Part shown: piece by piece, positions 6,786 through 15,280 of the stretch | Layout of the letters: each line of letters starts with the position of its first letter | Position numbering within the stretch: the stretch's first letter is position 1 | Source: Komagataeibacter kakiaceti JCM 25156 | Lineage (GTDB): Bacteria; Pseudomonadota; Alphaproteobacteria; Acetobacterales; Acetobacteraceae | Length of the DNA: 33,144 bases | Reading direction: 5' to 3' | Assembly: GCF_000613305.1 (NCBI RefSeq) | Contig: NZ_BAIO01000007.1 | Coordinates: 1 to 33,144 of the forward strand | Translations under genes and position numbers: made by a program | Notes under the pieces: generated by a model | What the model was told of the DNA's origin: nothing | The model's database searches: none | Seen by the model: the letters and a program-made list of their open reading frames with translations, nothing else

Positions 6786-7721
6786 TCACGCGCCACCCCC
6801 TTTCTGGAACTTCCACACGGGAATACCCATCTGCTTGGCCTTGTCGGCCAGATTGTCCTGAATACCCGATCCCGGGAACACCATGACGCCGACGGGCAGG
6901 ACTTTCAGCAGGGCGTCGTTCCGCCGGAACGGGGCGGCCTTGCCATGCCGGTTCCAGTCCGGCTTGAAGGCGATCTGGGCGACCTGCCGATGATCGGCCC
7001 AGCGGGAGGCGATGAATTCCGCCCCCTTGGGTGAGCCGCCATGTAGCAGCACCATGTCGGGATGCTTCTCGCGCACCTTGTCGAGGCGGTTCCAGATCAG
7101 ATGATGGTCCTCGAAATCGAGCCCGCCGGTGACCGCGACCTTCGGTCCGGGAGGCACGAGCAGTTCGGTTTCGGCCTTGCGGCGGGCGTTGAGAAAATCG
7201 CGGCTGTCGATCATGGAGGCAGTCAGGGTGCTGCGGCTGACCAGCGAGCCGGAGCGCGGCCGCCAGGGCGACATCGTCAGGCGCTCGAACTGGTCGCAGG
7301 CGAGATCGCGGAAGATCTCGTAAGCGTTACGTCGTTCCAGCAGGGTCAGCCCCTCGGCGATGAGGCGCTCCAGTTCCACCGAGCGGATCTCGCTGCCATC
7401 CTGTTCCTGCTGGCCGCGTTTCTGCGCCTGCTCGTTGCGGTCAAGATCATGCTCCACCTGCCCGACCATGCGGTGAAAGACATTGACGGTGGACCAGAGC
7501 AGCGGTTCGAGATCGGGTTCAAGTCGCGTGTCGGTCAGCGTGGCGGACAGCGCGTCGAAGATGTCAGCGACCGCGCCCTCGATCTGGCTGGCGTCGGGCA
7601 GCGGCCTCGCGTCCGGCTCATCCTCGAACGGACGATGGCCGTAAAGCTGGAGTTCCGCCAGCACATGGGCGGTGGAAGAGGTGGCGTGGGCGGGTTCGAA
7701 ATCGTCCTGTGTGCGGGTCAT
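6786..7721 (-). CDS. DUF2493 (SLOG-superfamily) protein
   Basis: A 311-residue protein. The C-terminal third (about residues 190-305) is the DUF2493/SLOG Rossmann-like domain, with KVAVTGGLDFEDHHLIWNRL, MVLLHGGSPKGAEFIASRWA and FRRNDALLKVLPVGVMVFPGSG, which form the phosphate and nucleotide-ligand loops. The N-terminal 190 residues are mainly helical, acidic and specific to the mobile-element form of the family. SLOG domains bind nucleotide-derived ligands, but what this one senses is not known. It is a constant member of this module with the toprim, DUF932 and ParB genes. It ends in KGGGA and is flanked on both sides by related hairpin elements. Confidence 0.9.
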   Translation of the reverse strand: MTRTQDDFEPAHATSSTAHVLAELQLYGHRPFEDEPDARPLPDASQIEGAVADIFDALSATLTDTRLEPDLEPLLWSTVNVFHRMVGQVEHDLDRNEQAQKRGQQEQDGSEIRSVELERLIAEGLTLLERRNAYEIFRDLACDQFERLTMSPWRPRSGSLVSRSTLTASMIDSRDFLNARRKAETELLVPPGPKVAVTGGLDFEDHHLIWNRLDKVREKHPDMVLLHGGSPKGAEFIASRWADHRQVAQIAFKPDWNRHGKAAPFRRNDALLKVLPVGVMVFPGSGIQDNLADKAKQMGIPVWKFQKGGGA

Positions 7722-8038
7722 GGGTCTGTCCTCCGGTTCAGGCCGCGCCCCTCGCGGCCTTTCCGGGGGCGGATAGCGGCAGATGAAGGCCGGGCCGGAA
7801 CCGCTCGCTCGCGCGCGGCCGGAACGCAGTGAAGGATGGCAGGGAGACGGCTATTTTGCTTCGCGATGCAAAGCGCGGCACGCGCGGCGGAAAATAGCCG
7901 GCTCCGCCATTGCAGGCCCGGCCTGGCTGACGCCCGCTCCCCTTCCTGAAAGGACGCGGGCGCGCCTCATCCGGAAACGGGACAGCCGCGCGCCACACCG
8001 GAAAGAAGCTGACCCTCACACCACCTTCCCGGCCCACC
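7722..8038. other. 317-bp intergenic region with the second structured element
   Basis: Between DUF2493 and the toprim gene. Short frames here carry no ribosome-binding site or family pattern. It contains the hairpin element at 7825-7900 and otherwise nothing I can support. Confidence 0.5.
7825..7900. repeat. Structured intergenic element B (long hairpin, counterpart of element A)
   Basis: The block at 7825-7844 matches that of element A (17/20). It is followed by CGGCTATTTT (7848-7857), exactly inverted as AAAATAGCCG (7891-7900), a 10-bp stem around a GC-rich loop. The stem bases differ from element A but keep pairing, which is the pattern expected of a conserved RNA or DNA structure. Confidence 0.6.
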
Positions 8039-9118
8039 TCAGTGTGTGACCGGATGCAGGAACCGCGCCACATCCTGCGGGGCAAGCTGGGGATGCAGGA
8101 TCGCCCGCATTGCGCCACGCCCGAGATAGCGGAGATCATCGTTGAAATCCGCCAGACGCGGTGACAGCACGAGGCACTCGATCCCGGCCTCCTGCGTCCG
8201 GTCCTGCAGGGTCGTCACCGCATGGTCCCCGGCGGGATCGTCATCGCGCAGCACGTAAAGGCGCCGCAGCGTATTTGGAAACACCATGGCGGCGAGATGC
8301 GCCGAGGACAGGCAGGCGGCCAGCGGCAGATCGGGCGTGATTTCATGGAGCGAGAGCACCGTCTCGATCCCCTCGCCCGCCGCCAGAACGTCGGACACCG
8401 TGCCAAAGCGCACGGCGTTGCCAAGCAGGTCGCCCATGGCCCGACGGGGCTTGGCGACGGGCGCCTTGCCGCGTCCGTCGCGCGCCAGCCAAGTGCGATG
8501 GACGCCGGTAACACGGCCAGCAAGGTCGGTCACGGCGGCGATCATCGCGGGCCAGGTCTCGGTCGGACTGTCGGTATCGGCACGATAGTAGCAATCCGGG
8601 TGGAAACGCAGGGATGACAGGTCCGTCAGACGTGTCAGGTCACGATGCCGCAGCCAGGTTTCCGCCAATGTGCTGACGATAGGGCGGGACATGGACCAGA
8701 GCCGACGTGCGGCGTCTGCGGTGCCAGATGCCTGCCCCGAAGTATCGTGGCTGAACGCATGGGAGCGGCCGCGATCCGGGGGCTGTCGTGGCTGTGGTTG
8801 CGGCAGGCAGAGAAAGTGCCGGGCCTCGTCGGCGACATCGCGAAAATCCAGCAGCCCGAGGCTTTCACGGATGATGTCGAGCAGATCGCCGTGCTGTCCT
8901 GTCGCGCCATCCGTCCATTTCCCCGCACGGCCACGGCCGTCCGGTCCACCATGCAGGCGGACATAGAGCGACCGTCCCGGCGTGTTGTGGACGTCGCCGA
9001 CCAGCCAGTAATTGCCGTGCCGTCGCCCGGCCGAGAGGTAATGCCAACAGACCGCCTCGGCATTTTCAGCCAGCCTGCGGGCCAGATCGCCAGCATCCCA
9101 TGACTGCGTATCTGTCAT
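8039..9118 (-). CDS. Toprim domain protein (DnaG-like primase/helicase family of mobile elements)
   Basis: A 359-residue protein. The N-terminal half has a CHC2-like or DUF7146 character (VCWHYLSAGRRHGNYWLVGD and KWTDGATGQHGDLLDIIRESLGL). The C-terminal part is a toprim domain: the acidic VLAAGEGIETVLSL motif (about residues 248-261) and the LYVLRDDDPAGDHAV motif (about 290-305) with the metal-binding Asp cluster. It may act as a primase during element transfer or replication. The start MTDTQSW at 9116-9118 has a GGAGGGTGAG ribosome-binding site directly upstream, so the longer in-frame start is rejected. It is divergent from the HU-like gene, with an 89-base shared promoter region. Confidence 0.88.
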   Translation of the reverse strand: MTDTQSWDAGDLARRLAENAEAVCWHYLSAGRRHGNYWLVGDVHNTPGRSLYVRLHGGPDGRGRAGKWTDGATGQHGDLLDIIRESLGLLDFRDVADEARHFLCLPQPQPRQPPDRGRSHAFSHDTSGQASGTADAARRLWSMSRPIVSTLAETWLRHRDLTRLTDLSSLRFHPDCYYRADTDSPTETWPAMIAAVTDLAGRVTGVHRTWLARDGRGKAPVAKPRRAMGDLLGNAVRFGTVSDVLAAGEGIETVLSLHEITPDLPLAACLSSAHLAAMVFPNTLRRLYVLRDDDPAGDHAVTTLQDRTQEAGIECLVLSPRLADFNDDLRYLGRGAMRAILHPQLAPQDVARFLHPVTH

Positions 9119-9207
9119 CTCACCCTCCCTGCAGGCTTGATGCCGCCATGATTCCCCCGTAACGGCAGAGGCAACGGGCACAGGCCCGAATGCAAAAGGA
9201 TAGTTTC

Positions 9208-9481
9208 ATGAAGATTGCCGATCTGGTCGATCATATCGCCACCACCACCGACACGAGCAAAACCGATACCCGCAAGGTGCTGGACGCCTGATCGAAGCGA
9301 TGACCGCCGCCGCCAAGGCCGGTGATGAAATCACCCTGCCGAACTTCGGCAAGTTCAAGGTCAGGGAAGTCGCCGCCCGCGAAGGCCGCAACCCGGCCAC
9401 GGGTGCGACCATCCAGATCGCGGCCTCGCGCAAGCTGGCCTTCACGCCTGCCAAGCGCTCAAGGACAGCCTGAACGACTGA
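9208..9481 (+). pseudogene. HU/IHF-family DNA-binding protein, two one-base deletions
   Basis: From ATG 9208 (AAAAGGA ribosome-binding site) the frame reads MKIADLVDHIATTT and then KTDTRKVLDA before a TGA. Adding one C at the CC of 9287-9288 restores LIEAMTAAAKAGDEITLPNFGKF, then KVREVAAREGRNPATG, the DNA-intercalating arm with its RNPATG motif, and IQIAASRKLAFTPAK. A second missing G near 9455 must be added to read KALKDSLND and a stop at 9479-9481. With both repairs the product is 91 residues, the normal HU length. HU-like proteins bend DNA in replication and transfer complexes. Two frame breaks in so short and otherwise perfect a gene suggest base-calling error. Confidence 0.85.
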
Positions 9482-9498
9482 CCTGCCGACAGGCAAAA

Positions 9499-9521
9499 GG
9501 CGGCGGCCCCTGTCCGCCGCC
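9499..9521. terminator. GC-rich hairpin between convergent HU and DUF932 genes
   Basis: GGCGGCGG (9499-9506) pairs with CCGCCGCC (9514-9521) around a 7-base loop, 17 bases past the HU stop. Position between convergent genes suits a bidirectional terminator, although no T-run follows. Confidence 0.55.
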
Positions 9522-9558
9522 CCTTCCCCACCACGCCACTTTCTGATGACAGGCCCGC

Positions 9559-10760
9559 TCATCCGACCTTCTCCATCAGCTTGCGTGCCTGCCCTCCAGA
9601 TCCAGTCGTGTGTCCTGGTTGGTTTTCGTACGGGCCAACGCCGTAATACCCTGTACGAAATCGAACACGCTCTCGGGCTTGCGTCCCTCCTCGTGCAGCA
9701 CAGTTTCGATGATCCTGGTGGTTTCCGGTTTGGAGAACCCACGACGACGCAGGAAACTTTCCCGATCATCATCTGTTCTGGCCACCAGTGCTTTGCGCGA
9801 GGCCTGAATGCCGGAGACGAACGACGCCGGGCTGGCCGTAGCGAAATTCCGGAGCGCCGGTGTCGCCTGATGCACGAAACGCGAGGCTGCAAACTTGCTA
9901 TGCCGTATCGTGATCTGTTCGAAATTTTCCACGCCCCACAGCATCCTGTTTTGACACACTCCGCGCAAATAAAACGACGCAATACCGAGGCTTTTGCTAC
10001 CGACCTCGCTGTTCCAGGCATAGAAACCCCGGAAATAGAGATCGGGGTCGCCATTGGACAGGCGTCCCGCTTCAATGGGGTGCGTGTCGTCCACAAGGAA
10101 CAGGAACACATCGCGGTCCGATGCATAGAGCGTCGTGGTCTCCTTCGTGATGTCGACATAGGGATTATGGGTCATGGTGGCCCAGTCGATCACACCGGGC
10201 ACCTTCCAGTTGGTATCGCCTGTGCCGTCACCGGCGATCTTGCGCACCGCACCGACCAGTTCATGGTCCCAGATGCGGCCGTAATCGGGGCCGGTCACGG
10301 CGCGCAGTTCGACGCGGCCATCTGCGGTCTCCAGCGTTTTCACCAGTTCGGCGCGGTGCGACAGCAGCCCGTGCTGCAGATTGATCGCCGCCAGTGGGGC
10401 CGGCAGGTTACGCAGGTACGACGATGGCGCACCGACCAGGCTGCACATCTGACCAAAGGACCAGTGGGTGGGCACAATCGGGTCATTCTGCCCCGGCACA
10501 GTCAGGGTCAGGCGCTCGGCATTGTCGCGCGCGGCCTCCACGCGGATGGCGCGGCTTTCCACCGTACGAGCGGTGGCCCGATCCGCCCGCGCCAGGGTCG
10601 CGGCATGCAGGTCAGACAGGGACAGGTAACGCTCGTCATCGGGGCGCGAGAACCATTCGGACGATACGCGGGTGCTGCGTTCGCCACGGGAGGGATCAAT
10701 CCGGAAGCCGCCGGACGCGGCGCCACGGGACGCAGGGGGCAGGATGGTGGCTGTGGTCAT
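9559..10760 (-). CDS. DUF932 domain protein
   Basis: About 400 residues, starting MTTATILPP at 10758-10760 after an AGAGGAGAG ribosome-binding site. Family patterns are dense: RYLSLSDLH, THWSFGQMCSLVGAPSSYLRNLPA, ELRAVTGPDYGRIWDHELV, DRDVFLFLVDD, LYFRGFYAWNSEVGSKSLGIASFYLRGVCQNRMLWG, and the RKALVART region. DUF932 proteins are common on plasmids and phages, and the family contains phage/plasmid-like proteins of unknown activity. As sequenced the frame stops at 9576 after EGRHAS. Adding one G near 9588 (GGG read as GG) gives the ending RARKLMEKVG and a stop at 9559-9561, the better C-terminus. The gene lies downstream of ParB, separated by the terminator at 10838-10871. Confidence 0.9.
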
Positions 10761-10837
10761 GGAAAACTCTCCTCTGATGCCGGTTATTCGGCACAGAAGG
10801 CGAAGCCGCCCTCTCCCTCTTTCCGGGGTGCCGGACA

Positions 10838-10871
10838 TAAAAAAAGCGGCTTCCGGTGCCCGGAAGCCGCT
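10838..10871 (-). terminator. Intrinsic terminator after the parB-like gene
   Basis: A perfect 12-bp stem, AGCGGCTTCCGG (10845-10856) with CCGGAAGCCGCT (10860-10871), and a 3-base loop. On the minus strand it is followed by an unbroken run of eight T. It lies 28 bases past the ParB-like stop and separates it from DUF932. Confidence 0.92.
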
Positions 10872-10898
10872 GTCTCAAAGTTCCAGACCTCATAAGGG

Positions 10899-12971
10899 TT
10901 ACTCGGCGGCGATGGCCTCCATACCCTCGTCCACCGTTGCCGTTTCAACCGGCACTTGCTCTGCACCTCCTGCCGTGCGCAACGCCTCGGGCAGCCAGCC
11001 CGAACCATCCAGCAGCCGCTCGGCCTCGCGCGCCATGTCGGGCTTTTTCAGGTGGGCAATACGGTCAGCCGCCTCGTCACCGCGTGCTTCCCGCACCGCC
11101 TGCAGGATGCGCGCCTTGGTCACCCGGCCGAGATAGTTCTCGACCGTCGGCTGCCAGCCCGCCTCAACCAGATCAAGGCTGAGGGCCGACGCCAGACGAT
11201 CGGCCCGCTTGAGGCGCTCGGTGACGCTGCGCTGAGACACCGCGCCGTAGGCGGGCATGCGCTCGTAGAGTGCGTTGACCCCGAAGGACAGGCAATGCGC
11301 CAGCAGAGCCATTCGACTGGCATCGTCCAGCCCGTCGATCCAGCGCCACAGCGCATCCTCGTCATCGGGCAGGTCGTGCTTCCAGCCTTCGTTGCGCTGG
11401 CGCAGCGCGTGGGCCGGCACACTGCCCGGCATATCGGGCGAATGGACCGGCAGAGAAATTTCCCGGACATAGGCTTCCAGGCAGTCCGCACCCGATGTCT
11501 GCCAGTAAACATCACGCACCAGCGTATGCAGCATTTCGGTCAGCGCGATGTGCGGGTTGCTGGCAAAAGCATCCCGCAGGGCGAGCGTGCGCCAGGCCGT
11601 CAGTTCAGTGAGAAGCCGGTCAGGCAGTGGTTTAATCCCGTCTTCTTCCTCGGGCTCGACGTCGGGAGCGATGTTGTCGCCCTCCTGATAACCATGGCCT
11701 GTGCTATCATGGTCCTGCCCATCATATGCGGGGCGATCGTATTCATCGGCGCTGCCCGCATCATCGGTCTCTTCCGGCTCAGTCGGCATGTCCTCGGGTA
11801 GGACGAAGCCCCGCTCCACCTGCAGCGTGCCATCGCTGGCAAGGCTGACGAAGGCCCCGGCCCGCGCCATGTCAGCGGGATCGAATGCGAGGGGACGGGC
11901 TTCCAGGGCAAGAATGGCCTGTTCGATCTCGCCCAGCTGTGCATCCACCTCATCAGGGTATTCATCGGCCTGGGCGTATTCAGCCTCGATGGCTTCCTGC
12001 TCGGCACGCAGGGCTTCAAGACGGGCTGTCTCGTCATCGGTCAGGGGCACTTCCGTGCCATCGATCTCGACGAACTGCCTTGTGTGCCCCCATGGGAACG
12101 ACAGGGCGGTTTCGACCCACTTCCAGCCCTCGGCGCGGACCTGTTCAGCCGCCTCCTGCAGCTTTTCCATGACCAGCCGGTCCAGAATGGCCGGATCCTG
12201 CAGCCAGCCGCCGTCATCGGCCTCGAACAGGTCGCGCATGATAGGCCCACCGGCCGCGAGATAGGTGTCCAGTCCGACGAAGCGCACGCGACGGTCCGAA
12301 GCCCGCACGGTTTTCTCCGTCAGCATGCGGCGAATAACATAGGGCTCGCGGTTATGGCTCTGGCTGACAATCTCCCAGACCTGCTCCTGGCGGGCATGGT
12401 CATCGCTGATGGAAAAGGCCATCAGCTTCTCCAGGTTCATGCCGTCCTGCTCATAGATATCCAGCAGCTTGTCGGACACGGTCATCAGCCGCAGGCGCTG
12501 TCTGACCACGGTCGGTGCGACGAAGAACGCTGCGGCGACTTCCTCCTCGGACATGCCTTTCTCCAGCATGTCACGGAAGGCACGGAACTGGTCCAGCGGA
12601 TGCAGGGCCACGCGCTGAACATTTTCGGCAAGGGAATCATCCTCGGCAAGGATGGCCGATCCGGCCTCGCGCACGACGCACGGCACGGGCGCCGTCTTAG
12701 CCAGTTTCTTCTGCTTCACCAGCAGTTCGAGGGCACGGAAACGACGCCCACCGGCAGGCACTTCATAGCTGCCGGTTTCGACACCAGCATCATCAAGGAC
12801 GGGGCGGACGTTAAGGCTCTGCAGCAACCCGCGGCGCTCGATGTCGCGGGCCAGTTCCTCAATCGACAGGCCGGACTTCACACGCCGCACGTTGGACTGG
12901 GACAGCACCAACCGGTTGAAGGGGATGTCGCGGGACGAACTCAGGCTGATTTTGGGAATAGCGGTCGCCAT
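10899..12971 (-). CDS. ParB/RepB/Spo0J-type nuclease-domain protein (large mobile-element form)
   Basis: A 690-residue protein. The ParB N-terminal domain covers about residues 15-125: LVLSQSNVRRVKSGLSIEELA, the catalytic-type GGRRFRALELL loop (74-84) and the ENVQRVALHPLDQFRAF box (116-132). A KorB-like helix-turn-helix follows (SEEEVAAAFFVAPTVVRQRL, about 145-165). The remaining 500 residues are the long C-terminal extension seen in conjugative-element ParB-like proteins, with a very acidic linker (about residues 375-470) and a helical C-terminal region. The function in these elements is not settled; regulation or DNA binding is more likely than classical partition, since no ParA is adjacent. 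The start MATAIPKISL at 12969-12971 is set by the domain and a GGAG site 9 bases upstream. Confidence 0.9.
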   Translation of the reverse strand: MATAIPKISLSSSRDIPFNRLVLSQSNVRRVKSGLSIEELARDIERRGLLQSLNVRPVLDDAGVETGSYEVPAGGRRFRALELLVKQKKLAKTAPVPCVVREAGSAILAEDDSLAENVQRVALHPLDQFRAFRDMLEKGMSEEEVAAAFFVAPTVVRQRLRLMTVSDKLLDIYEQDGMNLEKLMAFSISDDHARQEQVWEIVSQSHNREPYVIRRMLTEKTVRASDRRVRFVGLDTYLAAGGPIMRDLFEADDGGWLQDPAILDRLVMEKLQEAAEQVRAEGWKWVETALSFPWGHTRQFVEIDGTEVPLTDDETARLEALRAEQEAIEAEYAQADEYPDEVDAQLGEIEQAILALEARPLAFDPADMARAGAFVSLASDGTLQVERGFVLPEDMPTEPEETDDAGSADEYDRPAYDGQDHDSTGHGYQEGDNIAPDVEPEEEDGIKPLPDRLLTELTAWRTLALRDAFASNPHIALTEMLHTLVRDVYWQTSGADCLEAYVREISLPVHSPDMPGSVPAHALRQRNEGWKHDLPDDEDALWRWIDGLDDASRMALLAHCLSFGVNALYERMPAYGAVSQRSVTERLKRADRLASALSLDLVEAGWQPTVENYLGRVTKARILQAVREARGDEAADRIAHLKKPDMAREAERLLDGSGWLPEALRTAGGAEQVPVETATVDEGMEAIAAE

Positions 12972-13356
12972 GGCGAAACACTCCATGACGGGCGAACAGG
13001 AGACTCTCTCCCATCCTCTCAACCCGTCACGAAAATCCGCGCAGCCCTCTGACTCTGAAGGCCCCGGACGCACCCAAAATCCGCGGCCTTTTCCCGGCAG
13101 GAAAGCGGGGGAGAGCGGTCAGGCTGCTTTGGAGCGCCCAGCCGACGTTTCCTGCCGTTCATTCAATTGCGTGTGACGGCTACTGTGCGTCCAATTCGGA
13201 CATTATCAGCATGCGAGAGACCACCCGAAGGCAGACGTCGGAGAACTTGAAAAAGTAGCAAAGCCCCAATCCCGTTTATTGGGGGCTTGAATTCGGCTAT
13301 TGTTTGCCTGAAGCTGACCCGCGAAGATATAAGCATCATAGAAGGAATGTTGCAAA
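12972..13356. other. Intergenic boundary between element backbone and cargo
   Basis: 385 bases without a credible gene. It must carry the parB promoter. From about 13190 the base composition turns more A/T-rich. At 13261-13288 AAGCCCCAAT is inverted as ATTGGGGGCTT (one bulged G), a terminator-like hairpin without T-run. Confidence 0.5.
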
Positions 13357-14084
13357 TTGGCTCAAGTAGACGATGACAAGAAGAGGCTGATTTTAAGTCG
13401 AACAATTTCAACCCTGCAGAGCCTGCTTATCTTTGCGACTGAGGTAAAAATACAAAAATATTTGTCCCTGAAGAATGCTATGAATTTTCGGGATTTTGAA
13501 GCAGAGATTGCTGCGAAGGGGGATGACTCCTCTATTAAGGGCACAGGAGTGTTGGCGACCCGCTCAGAAATTGAAAAGTCATTGCCGCGCTACAAGCAAG
13601 ATTTTTTACATGATGACGTCGACGTCGGGGCCATGAACTGGGAGCATATATAGATACATTTCCGCTAGCGGCAGCATCTGCATCGCATGTTTTTACCCTA
13701 ATAGAAGTGTTTGGCGATGACGTAGCCGAGATAATAAATTCTGGAGGAATTGCTCAAAACAAAGCTTGGCATGAGGATGTTAGAGGATTGGCTGATCTAA
13801 GAGACCCTGTTCAGTTGCAAAGGGCGCAGCAAGGTTTTGGAAAACACTTTGGGGTCTCGGCGAGCGATGTGCCGGAAATCGCCGCACGACGAATGGTGGA
13901 AATAAAGAAGATTAGAAATGATTATTCGCATGAAGCAAATGCCTCTGTGAATTTCCAAGAATTCTTTCAGGATGCCGTTGCAATTGTGTGCCACATTGCA
14001 TTTCTTACAACTGAAGTAGATAGAATATCCGTCTATCCTTGGGAAGATTATCTTGACACATTCGAACCGCAATCGAAAGTTTGA
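13357..14084 (+). pseudogene. HEPN-like protein (Rx4H motif), one frame break
   Basis: Two adjacent frames make one protein of about 242 residues. The first (from TTG 13357, weak AGGA site upstream) reads to MNWEHI and a TAG at 13651. Adding one base near 13648 (CAT-TAT) continues through YIDTFPLAAASASHVF and on to 14084 without another stop. The C-terminal half contains RRMVEIKKIRNDYSHEA, and RNDYSH fits the Rx4H signature of HEPN ribonuclease or nucleotide-binding domains, with a polar residue after the Arg. The N-terminus is helical and lysine-rich. Composition is A/T-richer than the backbone, indicating separate acquisition. I do not recognise a named family. A defence or toxin role is a guess from the HEPN motif and the accessory setting; no antitoxin gene is evident next to it. 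Confidence 0.6.
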
Positions 14085-14483
14085 AACAACTGTACGCTAC
14101 CAACCAGTCAGCCGCCCACAATTTAATTCGTCGCTGGGCGCGGGGCAGATTATAACATATCGTCCGTGGTCAATCGTCTCGAGAGCACTAGAGATATTCA
14201 CTGTGCGGCGGCCTATACATGCTTCGACAGTCTTACCCGAGGTAATCCAGCATAAGCCGGTTCAAATGTTCGCTATTCAGGCTAAGTTCTAAAAAGCCGA
14301 CAGTTAGTTTCTGGCCCAACTCGCCCGCAAGAGGTCGTGCTGCTCATGTCCAAAAGGAGGGCGATTGTCGCCTGCCCGCTAAGACCGGGAAAACGAACAA
14401 TCCTCTGTCGAGCCCCCGGACGAAAAACGATCGATATGGGAAGCAGTGTGTCTCGGCAGTCTCAACCCGCTGCAGGTGTGTCC
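14085..14483. other. 399-bp intergenic region
   Basis: No credible gene. It holds a 39-base segment (14313-14351) that matches 34/39 bases with 23127-23165 upstream of the transposase, and otherwise nothing recognisable. Confidence 0.5.
14313..14351 (+). repeat. 39-base dispersed repeat, copy 1
   Basis: Reads GGCCCAAC, then a variable centre, then TCGTGCTGCTCATGTCC. It agrees with 23127-23165 at 34 of 39 positions in the same orientation. Both copies lie in non-coding sequence in the accessory region. Probably a remnant of an older mobile sequence. Confidence 0.5.
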
Positions 14484-15044
14484 TCAGTCATCGCCGAGAG
14501 AACGAATGATTCGCGCCGGATTTCCTCCTACAAGGCAGTTCCGGGGAACGTCCTTCGTGACGACAGAACCTGCGGCTACAACCGAGTTTTCGCCAACCGT
14601 CACCCCGCCAATGATCGTTACGCCGGCTGCAATCCAGACGTTTCTCTCGATCACGATGGGTTTTGCGACAACGCAAGCGCGCCGTTGGGACGGCGCAACA
14701 GGGTGGCTCGACGTGACGAGGCTCACATTTGGCCCGATCATCACATCATCGCCAATGTCGATCCCGCCCAGATCGTACAGTGTGCAGTTCTGATTGATAA
14801 AGACATTGCGCCCAACACGGATATGCTCGCCGCCACTCGTATAGAATGGCGGTATGAGCGAAAAGCTGTCATCCACCTTCTGGCCGATGAGATCGCTGAA
14901 CACAGCCCGGATTTTGTCCGCCTCGTCATATGTCAAACAGTTGAGAACCGGCGTAATCGCCATGGCTCGCCTGATGCCTGCCACCATAGCCGCTGATTCT
15001 GGCGTTCTTCCGGGAATGACCTTGGTAGGATCGCCCTTCGACAT
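14484..15044 (-). CDS. Sugar O-acetyltransferase (maltose/galactoside/NodL-type)
   Basis: A 186-residue hexapeptide-repeat enzyme that transfers acetyl from acetyl-CoA to a sugar hydroxyl. The N-terminal helical cap (LTYDEADKIRAVFSDLIGQKVDDSFSLIPPFYTSGGEHIRVGRNVFINQNC) is typical of the LacA/Maa/NodL group. The left-handed beta-helix follows, with the active-site His in LVTSSHPV and the repeats VWIAAGVTIIGGVTVGENSVVAAGSVVTKDVPRNCLVGGNPAR. A good AGGAAAAT ribosome-binding site lies about 8 bases before the ATG at 15042-15044. It is a stand-alone gene next to, but not coupled with, the MFS gene. The actual sugar cannot be told from the sequence. Confidence 0.93.
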   Translation of the reverse strand: MSKGDPTKVIPGRTPESAAMVAGIRRAMAITPVLNCLTYDEADKIRAVFSDLIGQKVDDSFSLIPPFYTSGGEHIRVGRNVFINQNCTLYDLGGIDIGDDVMIGPNVSLVTSSHPVAPSQRRACVVAKPIVIERNVWIAAGVTIIGGVTVGENSVVAAGSVVTKDVPRNCLVGGNPARIIRSLGDD

Positions 15045-15280
15045 GCGTTATTTTCCTCGGGTTTCGACTGAGCATCCGTTCCCGCATGCAAGGACGACAC
15101 GGAGATTAGCTCAACGTAGCCACAAAATAAATGCACCGGAACCAGCCCAACCGCAGGCGTCCATGGTGTACCGCGCGATGGTGGCTTCCGGGAAGGAAAC
15201 TAGCCCGTGACTATGCCCAGGATATCCATCCTGTGACAGCTTCCTGCATCACGTCGTATAAAAATCTGGATCCCATTTAG

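Noticed and set aside
7062..7832. Plus-strand frame of 256 codons over DUF2493
   Set aside because: Shadow of the DUF2493 gene; composition is that of an antisense frame and no domain is visible.
10899..13052. Long open frames on the plus strand opposite the parB-like gene (for example 12084-13052)
   Set aside because: They are mirror frames of a GC-rich gene; they show no family pattern or ribosome-binding site, and the minus-strand product has clear ParB motifs.
13163..13411. 82-codon minus-strand frame upstream of the solitary HEPN gene
   Set aside because: No ribosome-binding site, no motif, and it overlaps the start of the HEPN gene.
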